A program made the position numbers and the translations under genes. Below, in pieces: positions 9,818 to 18,708 of a stretch of 56,661 nucleotides of DNA (positions are counted from its first letter, which is position 1; each line of letters starts with the position of its first letter). A model generated the notes under the pieces. It saw only the letters and a list, made by a program, of their open reading frames with translations, did not search any database and was not told the DNA's origin. This DNA comes from Micrococcales bacterium (GTDB taxonomy: Bacteria > Actinomycetota > Actinomycetes > Actinomycetales > Microbacteriaceae), in NCBI GenBank assembly GCA_024639965.1, contig JAHEGC010000004.1, positions 22,366 to 79,026 of the forward strand, written 5' to 3'.

Positions 9818-11404
9818 CTACGGTCGGTTATTCCTCCGCGAGCGCAGGGGCGCGAGAAGATCCCGAGCGGTTGGGTCGCGCAACAGTACGAGACCGACGA
9901 GGAAGGTGATACCCATGATCGCCGCGATGAATCCGGCCCAGAGAACCGCCCCACCGATCGAATCGGTGGAGGGGAGTGCGTCGCGAACCATGACTCCGAC
10001 CCCGAGCGAGGGGAGTGCGGCGATGACGAATCGAGCAATCCCGACCGTGAGACGTCGGAAGCCGAGAGTGCCGAGTTGCCGGCGCAACATGACGGCGAGC
10101 AACGCCGCTTGAACGAAGGTCGAGAGTGACATCCACAACGCGATCCCGGTGGCGACCGCTGAGACGGGCCCGGCCCCGACGGCGAGAATTCCGATGCCGA
10201 ACACCGCGGTCTGGGCGAGTTGAACAAGGAACGGTGTGCGCGTGTCTTCGAGGGCGTAAAAAATGCGCTGCAGGATGAAGGCGATTCCGAACGGCACAAG
10301 GCCGAGTGCATAGAGCGCGACGACGTCCGCCATGCCCGCCCCGGACTGGTCGGCGAACACGATGGCGACGTACGGCGACGCGAGACAGAGGATTGCACTG
10401 GAGATGACCATGAACAGGGAAACGCGAGAAATCGACTCCCGAACGTCCGCCGCGAGCCGATCCCACCGTTTGTCCCGTACATCGGTGGCCATCCGCGTGA
10501 AGTAGGCGGTTCCCAACGACACGGTGATGACCGAGTGGGGGAGCATGAAGACGAGCCAGCCAAATCGGAGGACCGCAAGACCCGGTTCGTTGAAGGCGGT
10601 TGCGACGGACGCAATGTTGCTCTGCAGGATTCCCGCCAGTTGGGTGACGAGAATCATTCCGAACGTCCACGCCGCGAGTTTCGTTGTGGTGCCCAAGCCC
10701 ACCCCACGGAATCGGAAATCGGGACGGAAGGAGATTCCCGCTCGTTTGAGGAAGGCGAAGAGTGCGACCGCCTGAACGAGAACGCCGAGCGTGGCGCTTC
10801 CCGCCAGGATGGCAATCGAGCTGGGTGACCAGGACGATGAGGACGTCACGTCTCCGGTGAATACCGCTGTGAACCAAATCATTCCCGCGATCGCGACGAT
10901 GTTGTTGAGTGCCGGAGCCCAGGTGAACGGACCGAACAGCCCACGGGCGTTGAGGACCTCACCGACGAGGGAGTAAACAGCGTAGAAGAAGATTTGCGGC
11001 AGACACCACCATGCGAATGCGGTTGCCAGCCCGAGGGCACCGTCGTCGAAACCCTGACGCGCGTAGAGGTTGACGAGAAACGGAGCGAGTCCGGTCGCGA
11101 GGATCGTGACCACAAAAACCAGGGACATTCCGAGAGTCAGCAGACGGTTCACGTACGCTTCTCCGCCGTCTTCGTGCAAACCCGCCTTGACGATTTGTGG
11201 AACGAGAACGGCGCTGAGCACACCACCCGCAACGATGACATAAACGTTGTTGGGGAGTTGATTGGCCAGGGCGAAGGCGTCGGCGCCGGCACCGACGACA
11301 CCGACGGTCCGCGCGAGCACCACTGCGCTGATGAATCCGAGAATGCGCGACACGATCGTGCCCGACGCGAGCAGGAGGCTCGAGCGCCCGATCCGATTAG
11401 GCAC
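9818..11404 (-). CDS. murJ: Lipid II flippase MurJ (MviN family)
   Basis: Multi-TM MviN pattern, synteny between trxAB and cca. Confidence 0.92.
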   Translation of the reverse strand: MPNRIGRSSLLLASGTIVSRILGFISAVVLARTVGVVGAGADAFALANQLPNNVYVIVAGGVLSAVLVPQIVKAGLHEDGGEAYVNRLLTLGMSLVFVVTILATGLAPFLVNLYARQGFDDGALGLATAFAWWCLPQIFFYAVYSLVGEVLNARGLFGPFTWAPALNNIVAIAGMIWFTAVFTGDVTSSSSWSPSSIAILAGSATLGVLVQAVALFAFLKRAGISFRPDFRFRGVGLGTTTKLAAWTFGMILVTQLAGILQSNIASVATAFNEPGLAVLRFGWLVFMLPHSVITVSLGTAYFTRMATDVRDKRWDRLAADVRESISRVSLFMVISSAILCLASPYVAIVFADQSGAGMADVVALYALGLVPFGIAFILQRIFYALEDTRTPFLVQLAQTAVFGIGILAVGAGPVSAVATGIALWMSLSTFVQAALLAVMLRRQLGTLGFRRLTVGIARFVIAALPSLGVGVMVRDALPSTDSIGGAVLWAGFIAAIMGITFLVGLVLLRDPTARDLLAPLRSRRNNRP

Positions 11405-12824
11405 GTCGGCGCCGATCGCGAATCTGGCGGACGATTCCCACGCTGAGGATGATGCTCACAAATCCCACGAAGACGGCGAGTGTCACGCCCTCCCACTGTG
11501 CTTGGATTTCCACGGGGAGAACGATCGGGCCGCTGATGTCAAACCCCTCGGCGGTGGTCAGGGTGACGACGAGTGCGGTGTGGCCGTTCGCGACCGTTTC
11601 CACGGGGATCGACACCTGTTCGTTCGCCCCCGCCGCAATCGTCACCTCCAGGTCAGGGGAGTCGACGCGCATCGCACCAGTCTGAGATCGCGCCGCGAGC
11701 GTGACGGTGATGTCGGTGGTTGACAGGTTGCTGACGGTGACCGGGATGTCCGCCTGGTTAGACAGAATCGTGTACTCGGCACCCTGCTGAACGGCCACAA
11801 CATCGGAATACGTTCGCGCGTTGCGGAGGTAGTTGCGGACCAGCGCGACGAATTGGTCATCGTCAGCGAGCCCCGCGAGAACGCAAATCCGCTCAAGCCG
11901 CGGAAGTGCGATGGCGGCGGGGTTAACACCAATGGCGGAAATTCTCCTGTCGAATCGGTGTTGAGTGAGCAGTGTCGCGACCACATCCGCATGGGGCTTT
12001 GAGATGACGGGGTTGCCGAGCGTCTCGGTCGTCGCGGGCTCGTATCGGGTGAGGGAGACACCCCGCGACGCGAGTTCGTCGAGAACGGCCGATGCTCGAG
12101 CGGGGTCGATGGCGCCAGGCGAACGCGGAAGAGATACCGCGCGAACGGTCCCGTCGCCAAGAATTCTGCCGACGACGTCGACCGCGCTGAGCGCCGCTCT
12201 CGGAGATACTCCGTCTGCGAGGAGCGCGCCTCCCGTCGCCGACAGCGCGTTGCGATTGCCGGGGAACGTGGCATCGTCGACGATGAGGGCAGTGAAGCCG
12301 AGCGTGTGAACGCGCGACACCGAGTTGCGATCGCCCACGCGACCCGTCGGCCAGCCCACGATGTCGGAGGCACCGACCCCCGACAATTCGCTCAATTGGA
12401 TCGCGGAAATTCGATTGTTCGTTGCGGTGGCCGCGAGCGCAAACGGGTCGGCGTTACCCCAGGGCAGGTCGAGGGGATTCGAGCGCTGCACGGCAGCCAG
12501 CCACGCCACGGCGCTCGCGGGAGCATCGTCGCCGAGGCGCTCGATGCTCGCGGTGATTCGGGAGTCGAGCGCGATCGTCGCGCCGTGTTCGAGTGCTGCC
12601 GCGGAGAGAACCGCCCAACCGCCCCCGGCGGCAGTGTTCGATTCGAGTTCGGCGGCGTCGAGGGAACCCGTTGACGTGGTCGCCGACACGATGGGAACCA
12701 CCACCGACATCGTGATGCGCGGTGCGGCCGGCGCGGGCGTGGCACTGCCGAAAACGGCGGCGACGAGCGCGAGCAGCCACGCGATTCGATACCGCCCGGC
12801 ACGAAGCACGAAGGCACCCGACAT
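11397..12824 (-). CDS. DUF6049-like secreted/membrane protein (signal peptide, large exodomain, C-terminal TM)
   Basis: N-terminal hydrophobic signal, C-terminal TM; position between murJ and cca as in other actinobacteria. Confidence 0.75.
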   Translation of the reverse strand: MSGAFVLRAGRYRIAWLLALVAAVFGSATPAPAAPRITMSVVVPIVSATTSTGSLDAAELESNTAAGGGWAVLSAAALEHGATIALDSRITASIERLGDDAPASAVAWLAAVQRSNPLDLPWGNADPFALAATATNNRISAIQLSELSGVGASDIVGWPTGRVGDRNSVSRVHTLGFTALIVDDATFPGNRNALSATGGALLADGVSPRAALSAVDVVGRILGDGTVRAVSLPRSPGAIDPARASAVLDELASRGVSLTRYEPATTETLGNPVISKPHADVVATLLTQHRFDRRISAIGVNPAAIALPRLERICVLAGLADDDQFVALVRNYLRNARTYSDVVAVQQGAEYTILSNQADIPVTVSNLSTTDITVTLAARSQTGAMRVDSPDLEVTIAAGANEQVSIPVETVANGHTALVVTLTTAEGFDISGPIVLPVEIQAQWEGVTLAVFVGFVSIILSVGIVRQIRDRRRRA

Positions 12825-12831
12825 GACGGTA

Positions 12832-12841
12832 AGTCTAGACT
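12832..12841. promoter_or_regulatory. Palindromic AGTCTAGACT: overlapping -10 hexamers TAGACT on both strands for divergent leaderless genes
   Basis: Plus TAGACT 12836-12841 is 8 nt before ATG 12850; minus TAGACT 12837-12832 is 7 nt before ATG 12824. Confidence 0.6.
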
Positions 12842-12849
12842 GACGGGGT

Positions 12850-14283
12850 ATGGAGAACGTGGCGGAGGCGATGGCCAGACTGACGTCGCTCGCGGCGAGC
12901 GACGCCGTTTCCGCGCTCTCCGCGGGCTTTGTTTCCGCCGGTTTCGAGCTCGCTCTCGTCGGTGGATCCGTACGAGATGCGTTCCTCGGTCGGAACATCA
13001 GCGACCTCGACTTCGCGACGAACGCGACGCCCGACGAGATTCTTCGGGTGGTGGCCCCGCTCGCCACGTCGACCTGGGACATCGGGCGCGACTTCGGCAC
13101 CATCGGCGCGGTTGTTCACAACCAGACGGTCGAAATCACCACGTATCGCTCGGATATTTACGATCGGGAATCCCGCAAACCCGAGGTGACGTTCGGAACG
13201 ACCATCGGAGGCGACCTCGTTCGACGAGACTTCGCGGTCAACGCCATGGCGTTCTCACTGCCGGCGAACGTTCTGGTTGATCCGTCGGGCGGCTTCGACG
13301 ATCTGCTCGCTCGCCGACTGCGCACTCCGGGCACTCCGGAAAAGTCATTCGCCGACGACCCACTTCGCATGATGCGCGCCGCGCGATTCGCCGCCCAACT
13401 GGGCTTCGAACCAGCACCCGAGGTCATCGACGCGATGCGCGACCGCGCCGAATCGATTCTCATGATTTCGGCGGAACGCGTGCGAGACGAACTCGTCAAA
13501 CTTCTCGCCGCGGCCGACCCCGTTCCCGGAATCCGAATTCTGGTGGACTCGGGGATTTGCGATCACGTGTTGCCCGAACTGCCCGCGCTGATTCGCGAGC
13601 ACGACGAACACGGACGCCACAAGGATGTGTACGAGCATTCCCTCAAGGTGCTCACCCGCTCGATTGCGCTCGAGGGAGAGCGCTTCCCCGATCGCGAGCC
13701 CGACACGATCGGCCGCCTCGCCGCGTTGCTGCACGACATTGGCAAGCCCGCAACGAGGTCGTTCGACAATTCCGCCACCGTCACCTTTTACGGTCACGAT
13801 TCCGTCGGTGCGCGCATGGCGAAGAAGCGACTCGTCGCACTGCGCTTCGACAACGAGACAATCGCGCGGGTGTGTTCGCTCATCCGCCTGCACTTGCGAT
13901 TCTTCGGCTATTCCGAGGGTGCGTGGACGGATTCAGCGGTTCGCCGTTACGTGCGCGATGCCGGCGAGGATCTCGAACGCCTCCACGTGCTCGTCCGCAG
14001 TGATGTGACGACGCGCAACGAGCGCAAGCAGAAGGCGATGGACGCGGCGTACACGGAACTCGAAGCGCGCATTGTCGAAATTCGCGAGCGCGAGGAAATC
14101 GACGCCATTCGCCCCGACCTCGACGGCGACCAGATCATGTCCATTCTCGGTTTGCGACCAGGTCGTGGTGTCGGGTTGGCGCGCGACTTCCTGCTCGAAC
14201 TTCGACTCGACGAGGGGCCGCTCGGCGCCGACGAGGCGGAACGTCGCCTCCGCGCGTGGGCAGCCGACCGCGAATTGTCTTAA
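12850..14283 (+). CDS. cca: CCA tRNA nucleotidyltransferase with HD domain
   Basis: [28 protein letters not shown] motif LLHDIGKP. Confidence 0.95.
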   Translation: MENVAEAMARLTSLAASDAVSALSAGFVSAGFELALVGGSVRDAFLGRNISDLDFATNATPDEILRVVAPLATSTWDIGRDFGTIGAVVHNQTVEITTYRSDIYDRESRKPEVTFGTTIGGDLVRRDFAVNAMAFSLPANVLVDPSGGFDDLLARRLRTPGTPEKSFADDPLRMMRAARFAAQLGFEPAPEVIDAMRDRAESILMISAERVRDELVKLLAAADPVPGIRILVDSGICDHVLPELPALIREHDEHGRHKDVYEHSLKVLTRSIALEGERFPDREPDTIGRLAALLHDIGKPATRSFDNSATVTFYGHDSVGARMAKKRLVALRFDNETIARVCSLIRLHLRFFGYSEGAWTDSAVRRYVRDAGEDLERLHVLVRSDVTTRNERKQKAMDAAYTELEARIVEIREREEIDAIRPDLDGDQIMSILGLRPGRGVGLARDFLLELRLDEGPLGADEAERRLRAWAADRELS

Positions 14284-14305
14284 CCCCCGGCTCTCGGCTA
14301 TTGTT

Positions 14306-14369
14306 GGAGGGTTGCCCATCGGGCGACACGCACCAGATGCAATACCCTCCTGCTACAGAAAGTCTGTAG
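14306..14369 (+). ncRNA. Structured rpsF 5' leader (candidate S6:S18-type autoregulatory element)
   Basis: Stem GGAGGGTTGC/GCAATACCCTCC enclosing GCCC-ATC-GGGC, then CTACAGA-AAG-TCTGTAG hairpin followed by CCG. Confidence 0.5.
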
Positions 14370-14398
14370 CCGCTGAGTCCAGAGGAGGTGGGTTATTC

Positions 14399-14740
14399 AT
14401 GCATCCCTACGAAATGATGGTGATTCTCGACCCCGAGGTCGATGAGCGCACTGTCCAGCCGACGCTCGAGAAGTTCCTCGGCGTCGTCACCACTGATGGT
14501 GGCACCGTCGAGAACCTCGACATTTGGGGCCGCCGCCGTCTCGCCTACGAAATCAAGAAGAAGAGTGAAGGCATCTATGCCGTCATCAACTTCACCGCGA
14601 CCCCCGCGACCACGCAGGAACTTGAGCGCCAGCTTCGCCTCAACGAGTCGGTCATGCGCACCAAGGTTCTCCGTGCCGACGAGGCCGTTGCTCGTATCGC
14701 GGCCGTAGCCCTCACCGAGGCGAAGGCCGACGCGGAGTAA
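14399..14740 (+). CDS. rpsF: 30S ribosomal protein S6
   Basis: [19 protein letters not shown]...[23 protein letters not shown]. Confidence 0.97.
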   Translation: MHPYEMMVILDPEVDERTVQPTLEKFLGVVTTDGGTVENLDIWGRRRLAYEIKKKSEGIYAVINFTATPATTQELERQLRLNESVMRTKVLRADEAVARIAAVALTEAKADAE

Positions 14741-14745
14741 TCCCC

Positions 14746-15249
14746 ATGGCGAACGACACAATCATCACGGTTGTCGGCAACCTCACCGCCGACCCCGAAC
14801 TGCGCTACACGCAGAACGGCGTGGCCGTCGCGAACTTCACGATCGCGTCGACCCCTCGCACGTTCGACCGCGCGAGCAACGAGTGGAAGGACGGCGAAGC
14901 GCTGTTCCTTCGCGCGAGCGTGTGGCGTGAATTCGCCGAGCACGTCGCCTCCTCGCTCTCGAAGGGTGCTCGCGTCGTTGCGACCGGACGTCTTCGTCAG
15001 CGTTCTTTCGAAACGAAGGAAGGCGAGAAGCGCACGTCGATCGAACTCGAGGTTGACGAGATCGGCCCCTCGCTCCGTTACGCGACCGCGGCAATCACTC
15101 GCGCGGCGGGTGGAGCGTCCGGCGGTTCCGCGTCGAACGACTGGTCGGCTCCGGCCGGCGGCAACGACTGGGGCAACAGTGCACCTCAGACCGACAGCCC
15201 GTGGGGTGGCGGCACGACTGAGCCCCCGTCGGACGACGTCCCCTTCTAA
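14746..15249 (+). CDS. ssb: Single-stranded DNA-binding protein
   Basis: [25 protein letters not shown]; acidic C-terminal tip DDVPF. Confidence 0.97.
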   Translation: MANDTIITVVGNLTADPELRYTQNGVAVANFTIASTPRTFDRASNEWKDGEALFLRASVWREFAEHVASSLSKGARVVATGRLRQRSFETKEGEKRTSIELEVDEIGPSLRYATAAITRAAGGASGGSASNDWSAPAGGNDWGNSAPQTDSPWGGGTTEPPSDDVPF

Positions 15250-15277
15250 CCAACTCTTCACGTAAAGGATTCACATC

Positions 15278-15538
15278 ATGGCAGGTAAGGCAACCGGCGA
15301 TCGCCGCAAGCCGCGCGCCGGAAAGGGAGCCAAGGCGCTTCCCCCCGCACGCGCAATCAAGATCGACGTCATCGACTACAAGGACGTCGTCACTCTTCGC
15401 AAGTTCATCTCGGAGCGCGGCAAGATCCGTTCGCGTCGCATCACGGGTGTTTCGGTTCAGGAGCAGCGCCTCATCGCTCGCGCGGTCAAGAACGCGCGCG
15501 AGATGGCTCTTCTTCCCTACGCTGGCGCTGGCCGCTAA
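15278..15538 (+). CDS. rpsR: 30S ribosomal protein S18 (Cys-free form)
   Basis: [50 protein letters not shown]; no cysteine. Confidence 0.97.
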   Translation: MAGKATGDRRKPRAGKGAKALPPARAIKIDVIDYKDVVTLRKFISERGKIRSRRITGVSVQEQRLIARAVKNAREMALLPYAGAGR

Positions 15539-15549
15539 GGAGCACGACA

Positions 15550-16002
15550 ATGGCAAAACTCATTCTCACTCATGAGGTGTCGGGCCTCGGTTCGCCCGGC
15601 GACGTCGTCGACGTCAAGAACGGCTACGCCCGCAACTATCTCGTCCCCCAGGGTCTCGCAATCGTGTGGACTCGCGGTGGCGAGAAGCAGGTCAGCGACA
15701 TCAAGAACGCTCGTGCCGCTCGTGCTCTCGCATCCCTCGAGGACGCTCAGGCACTGAAGGCGAAGCTCGAGAGCGCAACCATCACGGTGAAGGCTTCGGC
15801 CGGACTCGGCGGTCGCCTCTTCGGTTCGGTGAAGACCGCGGACATCGCCGCGTCGGTCACCGAAGCGGGACTCGGCGACATCGACAAGCGCTCGATCGAA
15901 ATCGGCACCGCCATCAAGGCGACCGGTTCGTATTCGGCGACGGTCAAGCTCCACGACGGCGTCGTGGCGACCCTCGCCCTCAAGGTCATCGCCCGCAAGT
16001 AA
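15550..16002 (+). CDS. rplI: 50S ribosomal protein L9
   Basis: [37 protein letters not shown]. Confidence 0.97.
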   Translation: MAKLILTHEVSGLGSPGDVVDVKNGYARNYLVPQGLAIVWTRGGEKQVSDIKNARAARALASLEDAQALKAKLESATITVKASAGLGGRLFGSVKTADIAASVTEAGLGDIDKRSIEIGTAIKATGSYSATVKLHDGVVATLALKVIARK

Positions 16003-16020
16003 GGCCTTCGACCGGGTTTC

Positions 16021-16057
16021 GAAACGCCCGTGGTGCCCCGCGCACCACGGGCGTTTC
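16021..16057 (+). terminator. Strong hairpin downstream of rplI (16-bp perfect stem, 5-nt loop)
   Basis: GAAACGCCCGTGGTGC-CCCGC-GCACCACGGGCGTTTC; no long U-tract. Confidence 0.75.
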
Positions 16058-16187
16058 CCTGTGAAATGGGGAAACCTTCGTGTGGAAAAGTTAAAGGTTC
16101 AACCATAACTCTAAACAACTTTCCCCACAGGCTGCCTATTAGAAAAACATGCGGTCAAACGGCATTTTTGCAACACGCTCGATATTT

Positions 16188-16262
16188 TTATCCACAGTTT
16201 TCCACAATGTCTCCACAGGAGACAACGGCGTGTTTCACAGGCAATCCCCAGAGTTATCCACA
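16188..16262. promoter_or_regulatory. DnaA-box cluster upstream of dnaB
   Basis: TTATCCACA 16188-16196, TTTTCCACA 16198-16206, TCTCCACAG about 16210, TTATCCACA 16254-16262 in an AT-rich block. Confidence 0.6.
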
Positions 16263-16385
16263 CCCCCGTTTGCGCCCCGTCGCGTGATTTCGTAGCGTTC
16301 ACCGAAGGAGTGGCGTGGCGCCCGACGATGTCGGAGCCGACCCGCATACTGAAAGACCCCTCCCCCTCGACAGAGAAAGGCGATC

Positions 16386-17744
16386 GTGGCAGGACCTCAA
16401 CTCGAACTGGTGCCCGAAGGTACCGGCGATTCCCGCGTTCCGCCGAACGACGCCGCCGCAGAGCAGAGCACGCTCGGCGGAATGTTGTTGTCGAAGGACG
16501 CGGCGGGTGAAGTTGCGCAACTGGTCAAGCCCACCGATTTCTATCTGCCCAAGCACGAAATAATCTTCCGTGCCATCACCGCACTGTTCGCCAAAGGTGA
16601 GCCCACCGACGTCATCATGGTGACCGAGCAGCTCAGCCGGGAGGGCAACCTTCAAAAGATCGGTGGCGCCAGCTACCTGCACACGCTCGAGTCGTCGGTC
16701 CCGACCGCCGCGAATGCGACCTATTACGCGAGCATCGTCGCGAGCAAGGCGCTCCTGCGCCGGCTCGTCGATGTGGGAACACGCATCACTCAAATGGGCT
16801 TCGCCGCTGAGGGAGAGCCGCACGACCTCGTCAATTCGGCGCAGACCGAGGTGTTCAACATCGGTCGTGCCGCCGAGGCGAACGACGCACAGTTCGTGCG
16901 TGACACCATCGACGCCACGATCCAGGAACTCGAACTCATTCAGGCCCGCGGTCATCACGAGCCCGAAATCCCCACCGGGTTCCGCGAGGTCGATGACGTC
17001 ACCAACGGCCTTCACCCGGGTCAGCTCGTGCTCATCGCCGCACGACCCGGTCTCGGTAAGTCGACCCTCGCGCTCGACTTCGCGCGGTCCGCGGCGATCA
17101 AGAACAACGTGCCCACCGTGTTCTTCTCGCTCGAAATGAACGCGATGGAAATCTCCCAGCGCCTCATTTCGGCGGAAGCGAACGTGTTTCTCAGCGATAT
17201 CCGAAAGGCCGACCTCAAAAGCGACCAGTGGCGTCGCATCACCGCGACACAGGGGCGGGTTCTCGACGCCCCATTGCTCATCGACGACAGCCCGAACCTC
17301 ACGCTCACGGAGATTCGCGCGAAGTGTCGCCGTCTCAAGCAGCAGCACGGCCTCAAGCTCGTCATCATCGACTACCTCCAACTCCTCACGAGTGGCGGCA
17401 AGGTGGAAAGCCGCCAGCAGGAAGTGTCGGAGTTCTCACGTTCCCTCAAACTCTTGGCCAAAGAGCTGCACGTTCCCGTCGTGGCGCTTTCCCAGCTCAA
17501 CCGAAACTCGGAGCAGGGACAAGGCGACAAGCGTCCGCAACTCTCCCAACTTCGTGAGTCGGGATCGCTCGAACAAGACGCCGACATCGTCTTCCTCCTG
17601 CACCGTGAGCGGTACCAAGAACAGGGCGAAAATCGCAACGATGCCGAGCTGATCATCGCGAAGCACCGAAACGGTCCGACGAAGGACATCAAGGTGAACT
17701 TTGAGGGCCAATTCTCGCGTTTCACCGAGATGGCACAGATCTAG
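16386..17744 (+). CDS. dnaB: Replicative DNA helicase
   Basis: NDAAAEQSTLGGMLLSKDA, RPGLGKSTLALDFAR, KLVIIDYLQLL; GTG start. Confidence 0.97.
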   Translation: MAGPQLELVPEGTGDSRVPPNDAAAEQSTLGGMLLSKDAAGEVAQLVKPTDFYLPKHEIIFRAITALFAKGEPTDVIMVTEQLSREGNLQKIGGASYLHTLESSVPTAANATYYASIVASKALLRRLVDVGTRITQMGFAAEGEPHDLVNSAQTEVFNIGRAAEANDAQFVRDTIDATIQELELIQARGHHEPEIPTGFREVDDVTNGLHPGQLVLIAARPGLGKSTLALDFARSAAIKNNVPTVFFSLEMNAMEISQRLISAEANVFLSDIRKADLKSDQWRRITATQGRVLDAPLLIDDSPNLTLTEIRAKCRRLKQQHGLKLVIIDYLQLLTSGGKVESRQQEVSEFSRSLKLLAKELHVPVVALSQLNRNSEQGQGDKRPQLSQLRESGSLEQDADIVFLLHRERYQEQGENRNDAELIIAKHRNGPTKDIKVNFEGQFSRFTEMAQI

Positions 17745-17780
17745 AAATTTGGTCGACCCGCAAGCAATTAGGCTGTGCCT

Positions 17781-18503
17781 ATGCCGTCGTTGAATGAGAA
17801 CCTCTCGGGACTGAAGCGCGTCATCGATGTCGTTCGACCTTTCGGCCGCGCCGGAGCCGCGTTCCTTGCCGGCCTCGCTATCACGTTCGTGCAAGATCAT
17901 TCCTACGTGGTCGGTCTCGCGGGCATGCTCTTCGTCGTCGCCGTGTCCCTCCTCGTTCACGACGGCCCGCGCACTTTGTTCAACCGTGCCACCTGGTGGA
18001 TCGCGCTCGTTGTGTTCCTGTTCGGTGTTCTCGGTCTCGCCCTCGGCAAGATGTCCCCGTCCGCGACGCTCTCGCTCATCATGGCGCTCGCCGCGTTCGA
18101 GACGGGTCTCGCGATCGCACGATCGGATCGACTGTGGGCGTGGTCGACGGCCGTCTTCGTCGTCGCACTCTCCGTCGTCTATTTCGCGGCACCCCACGAA
18201 TCCCCCATTCCGGCAGGGCTCACCGGTGCCTGGGCGATCCTCGCGGGCGTTTTCGAGATCATCGCCGTTTTCGACATGCACGTGAAGTTCGCGAAGTCGA
18301 AGGTTGGCGGCGCCGTCACCTCCGCCGCAAAATCCGCCGCGACATCCACGGCGAAGGCGGGTGCGAAGGCCGCCAAGGCGGGCGCCAAAGCGGGAGTAGC
18401 GGCCGCTAAGGCGGGAGCGAAAGCCACCGTACGCGGTGCTCAGGCAACAAAACGTGGCGCAACACGCCTCGGAAAGGCGGCTCAGCGTGGCACGAAACGA
18501 TAA
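17781..18503 (+). CDS. DUF308/HdeD-like multi-TM membrane protein with Ala/Lys/Gly-rich histone-H1-like C-terminal tail
   Basis: Several TM helices then KSAATSTAKAGAKAAKAGAKAGVAAAKAGAKATVRGAQATKRGATRLGKAAQRGTKR; leaderless-type TAGGCT 6 nt before ATG 17781. Confidence 0.8.
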   Translation: MPSLNENLSGLKRVIDVVRPFGRAGAAFLAGLAITFVQDHSYVVGLAGMLFVVAVSLLVHDGPRTLFNRATWWIALVVFLFGVLGLALGKMSPSATLSLIMALAAFETGLAIARSDRLWAWSTAVFVVALSVVYFAAPHESPIPAGLTGAWAILAGVFEIIAVFDMHVKFAKSKVGGAVTSAAKSAATSTAKAGAKAAKAGAKAGVAAAKAGAKATVRGAQATKRGATRLGKAAQRGTKR

Positions 18504-18708
18504 GACGCGACCCATGCAGTTGGTGGGCCTCGCCCTCTTCGCGACGCTCTTCATCGGCGGAATCGTTCTCGCGGTCACCCGCAACGCCGAACTCGCGGCA
18601 ATCTTCGGCGGTGGCGCATTCGTCATCACCATCGTCACGCTCGCGATGATCGTCCTGACGATGTCGCCCGAACTCCCCGCGAAGCCGACGAACAACCCGC
18701 ACGACTAG
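18487..18708 (+). CDS. Small two-TM membrane protein
   Basis: VARNDKTRPMQLVGLALFATLFIGGIVLAVTRNAELAAIFGGGAFVITIVTLAMIVL; overlaps upstream gene. Confidence 0.7.
   Translation: MARNDKTRPMQLVGLALFATLFIGGIVLAVTRNAELAAIFGGGAFVITIVTLAMIVLTMSPELPAKPTNNPHD

Noticed and set aside
8861-10129. 422-aa plus ORF across trxB and murJ
   Set aside because: Antisense to conserved trxB/murJ; no recognisable motifs
18340-18430. Repetitive GCGAAGGCGGGTGCGAAGGCC-like DNA considered as CRISPR or tandem DNA repeat
   Set aside because: It encodes the in-frame KAGAKA tail; no spacer/repeat structure
17436-18695. 419-aa minus ORF opposite dnaB end and the Ala/Lys-tail membrane protein
   Set aside because: Composition mirrors the plus-strand coding; no motifs
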